A stretch of DNA of 64,000 nt from Trichopria drosophilae (GCA_030407085.1 CM059586.1:86363501-86427500), one strand, 5' to 3'. Counted from the first letter of the stretch, positions 23,820 through 35,695 are shown. Numbers and translations: made by a program. The notes: a model not told the origin generated them from the sequence alone.

Positions 23820-25120
23820 AGGTTTCTTAATAAAATTATAATAGAAATAAACGAAATATAGTTAGATGTAATAAGCAGTAGAAGCGTATAAAATGTGAAG
23901 CAATCACTATTAAAATTATTTAGATAAATATAAATAAATTCTTTTTAAAAATCAACACTAATCCAATTATTACATACCTTTACCCATTTCTTACCGTTTT
24001 AACTGGCGATAAGTATTGAATAATATACAAAAATATATGCCTCATAATTACAACTCATACATGTTTTGTAATTGTGCATAATATTCTCTACTCTGAGAAA
24101 TTCAGATTTATAAATCCGAGCTATTGTGACCGTAATGCAGTTCACTGCAATACATAATTAGACGTTGCAATTGTTTTTCATGAGAAAAATCCGACGAATT
24201 AAATGCGTCAGTTTAATTGAACGTTTTCGGCACTTTCAAAAAATCTCGTAATATGTATTATTAAGAAATTCTCTAGAGCATGTAAGACTTACAAAAATAA
24301 ATCATGTTATTTTTAATATATGTTAAAATATATTTAATGTTTTGCAAAACAACTCTGTAGGGTCAAGTAGGGCATCCACCATTAGGTGGGAGTTAAAATT
24401 TCGTTATTCGTTTATTAAGATTGTAATTGAAAACTCAGAGGATAGATATTATCAATCGCTAGTAAGGACATGAGATTAGATCGCGCAATAGCATTGACGG
24501 ATTTAGAATGAACTTTTTTATTTCATTACATAAGCCTTCGCATTTGATCTGATGGGCACTGAACTGGATAATTTTGCGGGAATAGTTCATTATTGACTGA
24601 CATCCGCTTCGAATCCAGTACAATGAACGCCTTTCATACGCATACGTAACTTTGCACAACTAAATTTCGAGATAATGATATTTTGATAATTATTGTCAAA
24701 GATATTTCGAGTTTAATTTTAACAATAAGATATTGGAAACTGCAAAAGATATGAAGGATAATAGATTTTCAGAATGTTCGCGATTTGTAGGTCAATTTGA
24801 GAGAAAGTACCAATAAGATCTTGGTCCGTATACGAACTCAAGTGGCCGGTTAAATCGTTCATTTTTAACGTTTTTAAAGTATTCGTACAAATATACGGCC
24901 ATGACCGCAAAACAATTACAATACACGAGTCTCGTAAAGGCTCGGGGTATTTTTCGAAGATTGTATGACGTTTCAAGTGATAAATGTGCGAAGGCGCTTT
25001 GTCGTTACTGGCCAATAATTAATTCCATTTCTACAGAAAATTTAATAACAAGGCGAATGTGTAAGAATTTTTTTTCATTTTGTTAAAATTCACGGATATA
25101 ATAATTGCTTATTATAAGGC
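23820..25120. other. spacer with an ambiguous open patch at 24719-25086
   Basis: Within 24719-25086 both strands stay open: 98 codons on minus from a TTG start, and about 90 codons on plus including an ATG at 24901. The patch is less AT-rich than its surroundings. I recognise no domain, and neither frame has a good splice site, so I do not call a gene. The rest is featureless. Confidence 0.35.
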
Positions 25121-25129
25121 CCATAAATA

Positions 25130-26600
25130 CCGACTCACTATGTTAATCGAATTCGCTTCCCTGAACTTTCCCATTAAGACAATTAAAACCAACTGAAACC
25201 CTTTCAAATTTAATGAGATTAAATCAGGTCAATGAGAAGAAAAAATTCGTCCCATTTAAAACTAATGAGATTTAATATGATTTAAATAGGAATGGGAGTT
25301 CAATAAGAAATAGCAAATGGATTATTATTAAATATAAGTGAGATTCAATCGGAATGTACAGGATGTCAAGAATAAATAGCAGTATACGAGGATTTTATTA
25401 GAGAATTCCTAGTTACAACATCAATGAAATCCTATTAGATTTTGAAACTGAGATTCCAATGGGATTTAATGGGGCAATTTCTCCTTCCGGAACCAGTGGG
25501 TTTCAATCCGATTTTAGGAGTAGCAGTGCAAAAGAAGTTATTGCGAAATTACCAGACCTGGAGTCAATCATATTTAATCAGATTTTTATAGGGAGAGTTC
25601 AGTGGGATTTAATGGAAAAATAATTAGTTTAAGGATTAATGAGTTTCGGTCCGATTTTGTAACATATTGTTCAAACAGAATTTATCGGAAATTTCGAGTT
25701 CCAGAATCAATGAGATTTAATCAGAATTTGAAAGCGAAAATTCGATGGGGAAATCCCTATTCAAGAATTAATAGATTTCAATCCGATTTTCTACATAACT
25801 GTCGAATCGGAATTTGTCGGGAAATTCCCATTTCCAGAGTCAATAACATTTATTCAGAATTCGACAGTGAGAGTTCAATAGGAATTAATGATAAAATTCG
25901 TCCTTCTGGTACTAATAGGTTTCATAGTATTTTTATCAATAACAATCTAATGGGAATTGATCGGAAAAATCCTAGATTCAGAATCAATGAGATTTAATCA
26001 GAGTTTGAAAGCTAAAGTTCAATAGGATTTAATAGAAAAATCCTCATTAAAGAATTAATGAATTCTGGACATAATTTTGTAAGCAAATGGTCAATCGGAA
26101 TTTGAATTTGAATTCGAAAGTTCAATAGAATATAATAGGAAATTCCCTATTCAAAAATTAATGGTTTTCAATCCGATTTTTTACGCAACTGTCCAAACGG
26201 AATTTATCGGGAAATTCCTATATCCAGGATGAATGAGATTTAATCAGACTTTGAAAGCGAAAAGAATACGTTTCTTATTAAATCCTATTCCTATTCAACC
26301 AATTTATTATGCTTCATTTTTGTCGACTAACCATTCATTGAATCTGGTGCAAGTCAATTAATAGGAAGGAATCGGCGATTTCAAGTCTCAGATTTACGAT
26401 TAAATCCTATTTAGTTTAAAATTATAATTAATCTAATAAAATCCCATTTGATCGAGCCACAAGAATTTTTGATTGAATACCATTATCGAGCCGTCGCCTA
26501 GCTTCCTTAAGAAATCCATTCAATGATCGCCTCGATTGAAACCCATTTAAACTTGTCTGAAATAAACCAATTGGTTCCAATTCAGTTTCTTCTGGTAACT
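25130..26600. repeat. satellite-like tandem array, about 138-bp period, with orientation flip
   Basis: The core ATTTAATCAG recurs at about 25572, 25715, 25848 (ATTTATTCAG), 25992 and 26238, with a weaker copy near 26105, giving spacings of about 125-144 bp. Each unit also carries TTTCAATCCGATTTT and GGAATTTATCGGGAAATTCC-type blocks. From about 26275 the motifs appear in the opposite orientation (TTAAATCCTATTC, TAAAATCCCATTT), so the array is a diverged head-to-head block. A 131-codon open frame at 25602-25997 follows from a period close to 46 codons and is not taken as a gene. Confidence 0.7.
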
Positions 26601-27334
26601 ACTCATTACTTCTGATAAGAGCCCGGGTTACGTCTGCATTCAATTTTCAAAACTAACGAAAATATTGCTTCAGAAATGTTGGCTTGCATGTTACCAATAC
26701 CTTGGAAAATTAACTTGTTATAACAATAAAAACGAAATGTTCCATGGGCTATAAGACTGTTGATCATGGTTATGAAATCACAGTACAAAAATTCAGAATT
26801 GTGAATCCAACATGGCGGAAGTGATTTAAAAAATACAAAAAATGGCTCTTCCTAACCCTTCGTATTTTGCATTTTCCTACACATTCCGTATTTTCTATAA
26901 ATTAATATCTTTGGATTCATATTTTTTAAACCGCTCTTGTGTAAGACAAAGCAATGTGCTTCTTTCAGTCGTTTATAACCTTTTCTCAATGAGACATTGT
27001 CACTTCTGAAATAGTCAGTATATGAAGTTAAGTATCTAATCACACAAAAATTATGTTTTCTTGCATTTTTATTACAAATATATTGTATTGAATTTCGTTC
27101 TGGCGATCAAGTTTTGTTTCAAGTTTCACCTTTTTTTACGGGTTTTACAGCTAGTGAATGGGCGAAGCGCATTCTATTTCGACCAGGAACACAAAGTTAT
27201 ATATACACACCGGCGGATATTAATTGAATCACCTGTTGTAGTTGTAATATGATAATAAAAATCTGTTGCATTTTACTTAAGGACTTTTATTAATTTGTTG
27301 GTTTATGGTAGAGATTTAATTATCAAAAATAATT
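26601..27334. other. spacer, nothing recognised
   Basis: AT-rich, with no supported gene or repeat. Confidence 0.4.
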
Positions 27335-28178
27335 GGTAGACCTTCGGAAAGACTCCGTCACCTGGAAAAAATGTTATTTACATGTTTTCCAACGTATTTT
27401 GGGTCGCTGAACACGGATCTGAAGTCAAAATTTGTCGCTCGGACATATCTTGGCCGCTATGTTGAGAAAACAGTGAAAATACGTCATTTTTGTTAGTTTT
27501 TTTGCATTTATCTTGTAAACTCAAAGTCGCAAAAAAAAAAAAAAGTTTCAAACAAAAGATGTAGAGCACAAAATTCTCTACAAAAAGGATTTTACATTTT
27601 CTTCGTAAAGTCAAAAATAACGCCATAAATTGAGGTTGAATATGAGAACAATTGAGCCGGCGGTAATGTTAGAGAAGATTGATCATACGTTTTGTAGGAT
27701 GTTTGTATAGCGGTACTGCAAGATGTCAAAAGTATGTTATATACTTTAAATGCGGTTCACCCAGACGGAGCTTAGGCAAACCAGAAAGGTTAAGTTTTTT
27801 CTTTTAGCGGGTGGGTCCCCAGTAGGCAGCCCAGTGTAGGCATTATGCTGAAAACACGTCAAGTCAATTGTTCTCATATTCAACCTCAATTTACGGCGTT
27901 ATTTTTGACTTTACGAAGAAAATGTAAAATATTTTTTGTAAGAATTTTGTGCTCTACATCTTTTGTTTGAAACTTTTTTTTGTGTAACTTCCACTTTACA
28001 AGATAAATACAAAAAAATAAAAAAAATGACGTATTTTCACTGTTTTCTCAACATAGCGGCCAAGATATGGCCGAGCGACAAATTTTGACTTCAGATTCGT
28101 GTTCAGCGACCCAAAATACGTCGGAAAACATGTCAATAAAATTTTTTCCAGGTGACGGAGTCTTTCCGAAGGTTTACC
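27335..28178. mobile_element. 844-bp long inverted repeat element
   Basis: The left arm 27335-27654 and right arm 27865-28178 (about 315 bp each) are reverse complements with modest divergence. Shared blocks include CCTTCGGAAAGACTCCGTCA, GTTCAGCGACCCAAAATACG and TTTGTTTGAAACTTTTTTTT. The unique centre (27655-27864) is GC-richer and contains GGTGGGTCCCCAGTAGGCAG. Outside, at 28200-28420, related CCGCCATTTTGAATTTTG and CAGCCGCCCAAAAA units continue. No coding capacity was found. Confidence 0.75.
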
Positions 28179-28199
28179 AAATATTTTTTTTATTTATTC

Positions 28200-28430
28200 A
28201 TCAATTTTCAGTATTTTGTCCTCCATATTAGATCTGCCATGTTGAATTTTGTAAATCTAATGTCGGATTCATAATCAGCCGCCCAAAAAAAAAACCCGAG
28301 TAACAAGTGTCAAGCAAATCCGATCAATTTTCAATATATTGTCCGCCATTTTGAATTTTGAACATCGGACAATAGTTTTGAAATCAGTGATCTCAAAAAC
28401 TGCGGTTCCCATATCTTTTAGTTAAATAGC
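28200..28430 (+). repeat. CCATTTTGAATTTT dispersed repeat units
   Basis: Two degenerate units each contain GYCYKCCAT-TTGAATTTTG followed by ATTCATAATCAGCCGCCC or AATCAGTGATCTCAAAAAC. Similar units occur at 33650-33860, 31435-31500 and, more weakly, 13420-13600. They are probably remnants of one dispersed repeat. Confidence 0.45.
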
Positions 28431-28869
28431 TCCATTTAAATGAATCTTTTAATATCAGTCATTATGCCACCTGCTCCAAACGTACGTCCAGATTGGATAA
28501 CGTCTTCATGTAAAAAATTGAGAATTTATTTCGAAAAAGTTAATTTTTCCACTGTTTTGCTTTCAGGTTTTCATATTGAAAAAACAGCTGAATATAATTG
28601 AAAATTGACTGCAGATTCTGAAATAGCGCACCCAAAAATGATAGGGTATGAATGCATAGAAAAATGCATTAATGCTTTGTATAAAATCAAATGAGATGAA
28701 GGACATCAACATTTTATGTCGTCTTGGGCGTTATCGGGTTAAAACGTTCATCAAATAAAAATGCAAGCATGGTTTTTAAAGTTAATGCAACGTCCTTGGA
28801 AATGGTCCTAATGTGAAGTTTCAATTGGCAATAAATATTTTTCGAAATATGGCAGTGCAAAATTTTGTT

Positions 28870-29071
28870 CACCGAACTAATAGATGGTTGGAGCTACTAC
28901 TTAAGTAGTAGAATACGGACTAGATATAATTTATAGGTACTATTACTACCTAAGTGGCTGGCTTTAATATTAGTAAGAATAACCACGAAAGTAGTAACGG
29001 CACCAATAAAATATGTCTGGTCCGTATTTTACTACTTAAATAGTAGCTCCAACTTTCAATTTCTATCCGTG
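28870..29071. mobile_element. 202-bp foldback TIR element
   Basis: The right end, reverse complemented, begins CACGGATAGAAATTGAAAG and continues GTTGGAGCTACTATTTAAG. The left end begins CACCGAACTAATAGATGG and continues GTTGGAGCTACTACTTAAG. The arms pair over about 85 bp, including AATACGGAC and CCTAAGTGGCTGG-like blocks. TA follows on the right, but the left flank is TT. Confidence 0.65.
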
Positions 29072-30550
29072 TAACAGATTTTTTAGGGACTTGGAGTATT
29101 TTGATGAAGAAATGCATATATATTATGTAAAAAAATCGGAATTGTCGTTTTTTCAGTTGTTCATATGTATATTAGAGCTACAAGTGTCAGTTCTTAAAAA
29201 AATATCGGTTATGGAATATTCACGTTTAAAATATTCCGCTTTTTCGATATTTCATCAGAAATGCAGGAGTTACCCCCTACGATATCAGCGTTTATTTTCG
29301 GTTTCTATTGATTACGCAAAAAATATATCAGAACAAATTTGTAGCTTTTAAAATTTCCTACAAAAATCCACTTCACAAAATTTGATTATCAACACTAGTG
29401 GCTCACTTGCAGTGATCAAAGAACATATTTCTATGAAATTTATATCTCATCTTGTATGAGTAAAAAAAGGTATATTTTAAACGTGAATATTTCATAACAG
29501 AAATTTTGTATGAACTCATATCATAAATATATGCATTGGTTCATCAGAATACTCCAAATTCTCCTGAACATTAAACAAATTTTATAATTTTCAACGGCCA
29601 TATTTCTAAAAATACTTATCGTCACGACTTCAAACCAGGACCATTTCTTAGAACGTTTCATTAACTTCAACCACCATGCGTACATTTCTATTTATGAACA
29701 TCTTAAGGGGGAAAGTACACAAATGTATAAAAAAAATGACGAAAAATTGTATTTATGGTCGTTTTTTGAGACGCCTAGTAACATTTTCTGAATTTATAAT
29801 ACACTAAATGTAAGGAAATTTAATTATCTACATTTTCGGTACGATTTTCTATATAGATGTCGTATTTCCTAGGCAGAAGCAAAAATATAAAGAATGTTGC
29901 CACAAAACTGATAACCAAAATCCACTTTAATGCGTCACGAGAATTTCTAAACAATGGGAATTGTTCTAAATTTAGTAAGTTACAATATTTGTCTGCGTGT
30001 CAAATACCGAAAAGAGATAGCTTTTGAGTTACAAATACGTGCTGAAAATAAACATTAACTAAAAAACAAGTTTAACTAAAAAACTAAATTTCCGTCAATT
30101 TTAATCAGAAAAATTAAAAAAAAAAGAAAATAGGTCAGTATTTTATCAGCTACAATTTTGTCGGTTATATCAAATCCGTAAAATGCGTATTTTTCATTCA
30201 TTTCACAAAAAAAAACTGATTTCTGTGACCTTATTCATAAGGTGGCGCCACCAACCTAATTCAGAACTCTAAAATACAGCTGAAAATTCCCGAAATGTCG
30301 TTACATGAATATATGCCAAAGAAACAAGAGAAGTGACTAAATCTATTAACATTACCTTTACACCATTATAGAAATAAAAATGAAATTCATAGCCAAAATC
30401 AGCTAAAAATAGGTGAAAAAAATAGTGACGTATACGATGTATAAAAACGTTTATTAAACAATGCATTACTCCTCTATACTTCCTAATAAATATAATCACG
30501 TGACTTTTAAATAGTTGTCATATTCCGGCATCGAATATTTTTAAAGGGAA
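29072..30550. other. AT-rich spacer, nothing recognised
   Basis: Frames at 29091-29351 and 30269-30499 lack any domain or splice support. No TIR pair was found. Confidence 0.4.
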
Positions 30551-30553
30551 CAA

Positions 30554-30690
30554 CTACACTGAAAGTAATGTAAGGCTGTGGTAGTCAGACGTATGTCTGA
30601 ATTAACCAGACATATGCTTGAATCAGCCATATTTCTGGGTAATTCAGGCATATGTTTGTCTAACACAGCCATTCACTACTTGCAGTGTAG
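30554..30690. mobile_element. 137-bp palindromic MITE in the 3' flank of the first secreted-protein gene
   Basis: CTACACTG at the left and CAGTGTAG at the right bound arms of about 65 bp. The arms share AGGCTGTG(G/T)TAG, CAGACRTATG and TGAATTAMCCAGA blocks. TA beside each CACTG end fits a TA target duplication. It lies 57 bp beyond the stop codon of the gene at 30747-33158, so it may supply that gene's 3' end. Confidence 0.7.
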
Positions 30691-30746
30691 TAGGAGTCAA
30701 TTTCACATTAACAATAACTTAATTTTACTTCACATTACATCAATTG

Positions 30747-33158
30747 TTATCCTAAGTTTTGTTGAATATCCAAGGGAATAAGTTGAGACGAATTTCCGGT
30801 CGCAGAGGCCCTAGGCGTCGTAGGCGTCGTAGGCGTCATAGGCTGTGCTGAAGAATTCATTCTTGGACATTTAATGTCGCATGCGGATCTAAGTGCGGAG
30901 TTAAAAAACATTCGAGTCTTAAAAAATTGTCCGCACGTTTTGTTGCATATTCCTTCGTGTAACTGTCCAAAACTGGGCAATGGATCCAAGAATTTTTGAG
31001 CACTATCTGCCAAGACATCGGATCGATGCTGAAAAAATCAAGAGATCTCTTAAAATGCTTCTAAAATACACCTAAAAATTTCACGGATTAAATGATTTGA
31101 GTCGATGCAATAATTTATGATGGAATTGATCTATATAAAGATTTTGGTTCGGAATTTAGACAACACTGAAAAAGAAACTAATGCAAATTATTTTAAGTTT
31201 CAACCTAAAAACATACATCATATATATGGATAAAAAGGAAAGGATCCATAGCATCACGAACTTTTCTACGAATTAATTGATTAAAGAAATGATACACGCG
31301 TATTTTAAAAATCGTTGTTCACTATTACAACATTCATTGTAAAAAACAAACGTTTTAAAATCACGACCAATAGGTAAAAATCTTGATAATACTACTATAT
31401 ATAAATTATTTTCGAAATCAGAATATTTTATAATTTTTATCGGATATATTGGATCGACCGTTTTGAATTTTACGAATTGAATGTAATAAGAAGGAAATAA
31501 TTTTTGTACAAAGTTCGAGCTGCGATGGTTTTTTGGCATATAACAATAACTATACTGTACGAAAAGAGAATTTGACATTCTTTAGAAGTTAGGGTGGCTT
31601 AGAAGGAAATAAAAAATCCTCTTATAATCTTGATCAACCTTGGTTAAAACCAGGAATCATGTCCATTATATTTTTTAATCGAAAAATATTCATAAAAACA
31701 ATGTTCGAATGTCGGTGTTTTTTTTTACTGAGAAGTCGCCATTTTGGTTTTACCAAACATTTAAGACTAGAGCAATTGATATATTCAAAATTCATTTAAG
31801 ATTGGATCCATCTCAAATCATGCATGATGTCCCATAGTATGTCAAGTATCACCTTCAAAATGAAATATGGTATTTTACTTAAAAAATTAAGCAACACATT
31901 ATTTTTAAAAATGTTTATAAACAATTTAAAAGTTTTTACAAACGTCTGGATAAAAATCATATTACTCCCTCAATTTCCAAGGTTTTCTGTAGCACCTTGC
32001 CTTATTTCGCTGCATTTTTTTAAACAAAGTATTTTTTGCTGAAAAACGTAATTTTTTTTTTCGTCCAAATTTTCAGCATTTATTGATAATCATATATATA
32101 TATATATCATATATTATTGATTAGTATATAAAAATATATACTATTTACCATCAAAATTTCATTTGGTATAGTTTGTTTCTGAAGAGATATAAAGTGTTTA
32201 TAATTTTTGTTTAATTTCTTAAAATCTTCGAATTAACAGATTTCAAAATTGAATTTCAGATTTCTGAATTTTTACGCTTTTCCCCGAGGTGCTTTTTTCG
32301 GATAAGTATTATTCATCTTATTCTCAACGTACTCCACTTAATAAAAAAAAAACATGCAAGATACATCTAGAAATCTGAAATTGAAATTCAAATCTCAATT
32401 TTCGGGGATTCTAAGAAAACTGGAATGTCCTCAGAAACAAAAAAAAAACACCAATTTAAATTTATATGTTAAATAGTACATATGATTATCTATAAATCGT
32501 GAAAATTTGGAGGAAACGGAAGGTGGCCTTTTTCAGACAAAAATATTGTTTGCTTTAAAAAAAAATCAATTATTTCTATCAGTTATCGATTTTTGTAATT
32601 GACAGCCATCTACAATTAAAAAGTAGAAAAACTGAAACGAACTAAGCCTAGAGGCGATTGAAAAACTTTAAAATTGAAGGAGGGACGAGATTTTGACGAA
32701 AATGTTGGCACAAAATTTATAACGGTTTTTCAGGTGAATATAACTTAAAAAATCCCTTTTGTCCTTTTTATAATATAATATATGCATCATTTATGTCTAT
32801 AACCTCATGTATTCACTTCAATACTTTTCTATTATTTTTGCCAGAAAAACTGAAAATTGATCAACACATATCTGTGTTAAGATATTAAAATAGTAGTTAC
32901 CTAGATATCCTAGTTAATATGAATGAGGAAGAGGGTAGGAAATTAGTAGTCTATACAAAAATACTGTTATAGTCGATTAATTTTCAAACCTTGTGCGACA
33001 TTTTGTACGAATTCAAATAATTATAAGAAATCAGTAAAGAAATATATTTTTATACAATTAAACTACTACTTAACAATAAAGAAAGAATATCTTACTTGAT
33101 ACATAATAGCTGCAAAAATAGATGCCACAAGAACACAGTTCAAGCGACGGCGAATCAT
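30747..33158 (-). CDS. small secreted Cx3C-x17-Cx3C protein, family member 1 (two exons)
   Basis: I do not recognise this family. Exon 1 is 33096-33158 (21 codons from ATG) and encodes a basic start (MIRRRLN) followed by a hydrophobic run (CVLVASIFAAIM), a signal peptide. It ends CAA|GTAAGA in phase 0. Exon 2 is 30747-31028, entered from TTTTTTCAG, also in phase 0. The product is 114 residues and probably secreted. Cysteines at 49, 53, 71 and 75 form Cx3C-x17-Cx3C, a spacing known from alpha-helical hairpin peptides (family knowledge, not proof of homology). Residues 84-93 are a Thr/Pro repeat encoded by three 9-bp units at 30812-30838. The 2067-nt intron holds no gene I can support. Signal, cysteine exon and tail match the gene at 36129-39083 on the same strand, implying tandem paralogues. 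No AATAAA was seen near the stop. Another frame of exon 2 is also open for 55 codons, but the paralogue supports the frame given. Confidence 0.7.
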
Positions 33159-33214
33159 TTTTTCTTCTGCAGACGGCAATTGGCTAATTGCAACTTCAAC
33201 AGTTCTTTAAGAAC

Positions 33215-33246
33215 TGGTAAAATGTCATTACTGAAGTATTTATATA
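33215..33246 (-). promoter_or_regulatory. TATA box and initiator of the first secreted-protein gene
   Basis: On the minus strand TATATAAA starts at 33246, and the initiator-like CCAGTTC has its A at 33215, exactly 31 bp downstream. That matches the usual arthropod TATA-to-start distance. It leaves a leader of about 56 nt before the ATG at 33158. Confidence 0.6.
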
Positions 33247-33258
33247 CATAAAAAAAAC

Positions 33259-33441
33259 TTACAAACGATGCGGTATCTCTGTAGAACAGTGTACGTATGC
33301 TTGTGCATAATTTTCAAACAGAAATTTACGAGTATATTTCGAAAGAGGAACGTAATAAAGTCGAGAAAACGTTAAAAGAAGCATAATATATGCAAATAAA
33401 TGAGTACTGTACAACCTTTTCATTGAAGTATGACGAAACAT
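33259..33441 (-). other. possible upstream exon with a strong donor, unassigned
   Basis: This minus-strand frame has an internal ATG at the seventh codon. It begins MKRLYSTHLFAYIMLLLTFS, which resembles a signal peptide. It runs to CATCGTTT|GTAAGT (donor at about 33260), a perfect donor consensus just upstream of the TATA box of the next gene. No partner exon in the matching phase was found. It could be a lone first exon, an alternative upstream exon, or chance. Confidence 0.25.
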
Positions 33442-35100
33442 TAAAAATTTTATTAAGTATTTATTTGCATATGAAAATGTAGTTCATTTGAATCTTACCA
33501 CAATTTTAAAAACCAGAAAATAGATTGATTGGTTGTTGGAAAATTTATATTGATATATCGCGAAGGATAGAATTTCAGGCGACTAACCTCATTAATGTGA
33601 AAATAGATTTTCAATCAGAAAAACCCTCAAACACCAAATTTCAGAGGAATGCGATAAAATTTATATTTTTCGTCTGCCATATTGGATTTTCCATTTTGAA
33701 TTTATAAAAACTGACACCAAATTCATAATCAGCGACAAAACAAACTTAGCACCAAATCTTTTTAATTGAATTTTTAAATTATCCGACATTTTTGGTCCGC
33801 CATATTGGATCCGTCATTTTGAATTTGAAGAACTGACATGGCAATTTAACTTCTAAATCGTAATTCACTCGAATCGAAAATATCATTCAAATGATGGGGG
33901 AAGGGATATATATTAAGGTCATTTGTAGGTCAAGGTTATTTATTTTAAAGGAAACCTCAGTTTTTATGACTGGATTTGTAGTGAAAAATTTTACAACAAA
34001 ATGATTATTTTTATATACCTATCGTTAATGAAGATGGGTAAATAACTACCCAATATTTAATACATAATACATACATCTTTTCAAAATCAGGATGAATGAG
34101 TTGCCGACCAAGTGCCATAAATCAATGTACTTATACAATTGCCAAAGAAGAAATATGTTATTATTTGGGATTTTATGCTATTGAATGTGTGATATTTATA
34201 TTTAATTTTAATGGATAATATTACTTAACAATTCTCAGAACTCCAAATTCATATTATAAAGAATTGCCTCGTTGGAATCCATTGGAATTTCCGTATATAG
34301 AGGGATGTGAGATAGAGCAAAGAGCGTCGTTTAATGTTACAGTCAGACTTTGTTTGGAAAATCCCCCTCTACAGTGGTAATTCATTTTGCCCTTCTGCAA
34401 AAAGTTGTATGGGCGCGTGCTAGTTGAGCTGTAATCCACTAATCACGGTCGCTTTTTGCTGCAGAAAGTTTTCCCTATGTTCTCTCATACTCATCTCCAC
34501 ACACATAAGCATTGAATTACGCTATAGGTACATGTATTTTACATTTGCTTTCCATACGGGCTTGCATGCGGTAAGCCTTATGCATACTTTGTATTGCATT
34601 AAGAAATCATATTTCGGAAGACCAAGATTAGGTGATCTATCAGTCGTAAAAGGGTAGCCTGTTTATAAATCCCTTATTCTCGCCGTCGGAAACTCTAAGA
34701 ACTGATTTCGAATGGTTTCGGCTTAAGTTTCCCCATTTACCTTCCAGGGCTTCTACGTGGTCCCATGATCCTAAGGAGATAAAAGTCCATCACGAAAACA
34801 GATTCCTTCTTTGATTTTCTACAATATTTAATGTCTCAGCTAATTTTTTAGTATCTGCTCTCCTAAGCAGTCAATAAATGTAATAAATAGTTATGCTACA
34901 TGCGTTCCTTTTTAATTCAGGCAAATCCGTTAAAACCATAAACGGAGCTGAAGTTTGCTGTCAAGACAAGGTCGAATCCCCCAAAAGTTACTTGAATCAA
35001 GGCTACTTTGTCCTTTTAACATATATTGTACATAGAGATTGCAAAACACAAAAAACGGATGATTTTTTATCGGTAGATACAAATATTGTTTTAACTTTTA
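33442..35100. other. spacer with CCATTTTGAATTT repeat units and one candidate exon
   Basis: 33650-33860 contains two CCATATTGGAT / CCATTTTGAATTT units like those at 28200-28430. A plus-strand stretch at 34920-35085 has exon-like features (listed separately). The rest shows no gene. Confidence 0.4.
34920..35085 (+). other. candidate internal exon, unassigned
   Basis: A strong acceptor (CGTTCCTTTTTAATTCAG) ends at 34920. The frame after it stays open for about 55 codons with non-AT-biased composition. It contains GAEVCCQDKVESPKSYLNQG and a later FVLLTYIVHRDCK stretch. A weak donor-like GGTAGATAC lies near 35072. No other exon of a plus-strand gene could be connected and no domain is recognised. 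Confidence 0.25.
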
Positions 35101-35104
35101 GGTC

Positions 35105-35240
35105 ACTTTGCACGGAAAATCTCAGGACCACCTCAGGACGTACATTCTATTGGAAACGTTAACAAGAAGAAAAAAAACGTCATTGGGATCTTCTAAGGAG
35201 CTCGTGAGGACTTCCTGTGGTGATTATGCTGTACAGGTTA
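35105..35240. repeat. degenerate GGACGTCCTC-family element
   Basis: TCAGGACCACCTCAGGACGT and AAGGAGCTCGTGAGGACTTC in opposing orientation resemble the arms of the 4813-5012 foldback element. The ends are lost. Confidence 0.45.
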
Positions 35241-35284
35241 TAAAAAGACATGTTTTTTTAGTACCTTCAAGTAAGATGTGTATA

Positions 35285-35695
35285 CACTGAGAGAAATTAT
35301 TTACTAATATGTGAGCTAAATTCAAGGCTCTTACATTACCTATAAAGTTATAACAGTAACTGATAAGTTAAAAACGACAGGTAACTTTGAGATGAAAACA
35401 TCTTTCCTGCATTTCAACAATGTTATTGTATATTAACTCGTATATTTTGACATTCAATGAACGTTCATTGCCTGTTAATAAATCTTACATTAAATTCAGT
35501 CGTTTGAACTGCGTATGTCAACATGCGTCGAAAAATTCGCAGAAAATCAAGTGACTGCGCGTATGTATGTTTGTTTATCTCTGTTTCGGTAAAACTGTGA
35601 GCGCGAAAATATACTGTCACGTAATGATCCCAACATTAATATTTAAAATTCTTATATTAACTATTAACATAACAAATTTAACCGAATCTGAGATT
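35285..35695 (-). mobile_element. 507-bp family TIR element, copy 3, truncated and inverted
   Basis: It starts with CACTGAGAGAAATTATT preceded by TA (35283-35284). It is the reverse complement of copies 1 and 2 through TTACATTAAATTC, GCATGTTGACATACG-like and TGTCACGTAATGATCCCAAC blocks. It stops near AACCGAATCTGAGATT, so about 110 bp of the far end is missing. Confidence 0.7.

Noticed and set aside
24719..25086. Overlapping 98-codon minus and 61-codon plus frames
   Set aside because: Both strands are open together, the minus frame starts at TTG with a stop just upstream, and no splice site or domain supports either. Left as ambiguous.
25602..25997. 131-codon open frame inside the tandem array
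   Set aside because: It is open because the repeat period is near a multiple of three; unit divergence does not look codon-structured by eye.
30770..31028. Alternative frame of the cysteine exon, open for about 55 codons
   Set aside because: It would need a phase that the adjacent signal-peptide exon does not provide, and the second family member shares the Cx3C layout only in the chosen frame.
32093..32130. TATATA run as a promoter
   Set aside because: It is a simple AT microsatellite with no initiator or downstream frame.
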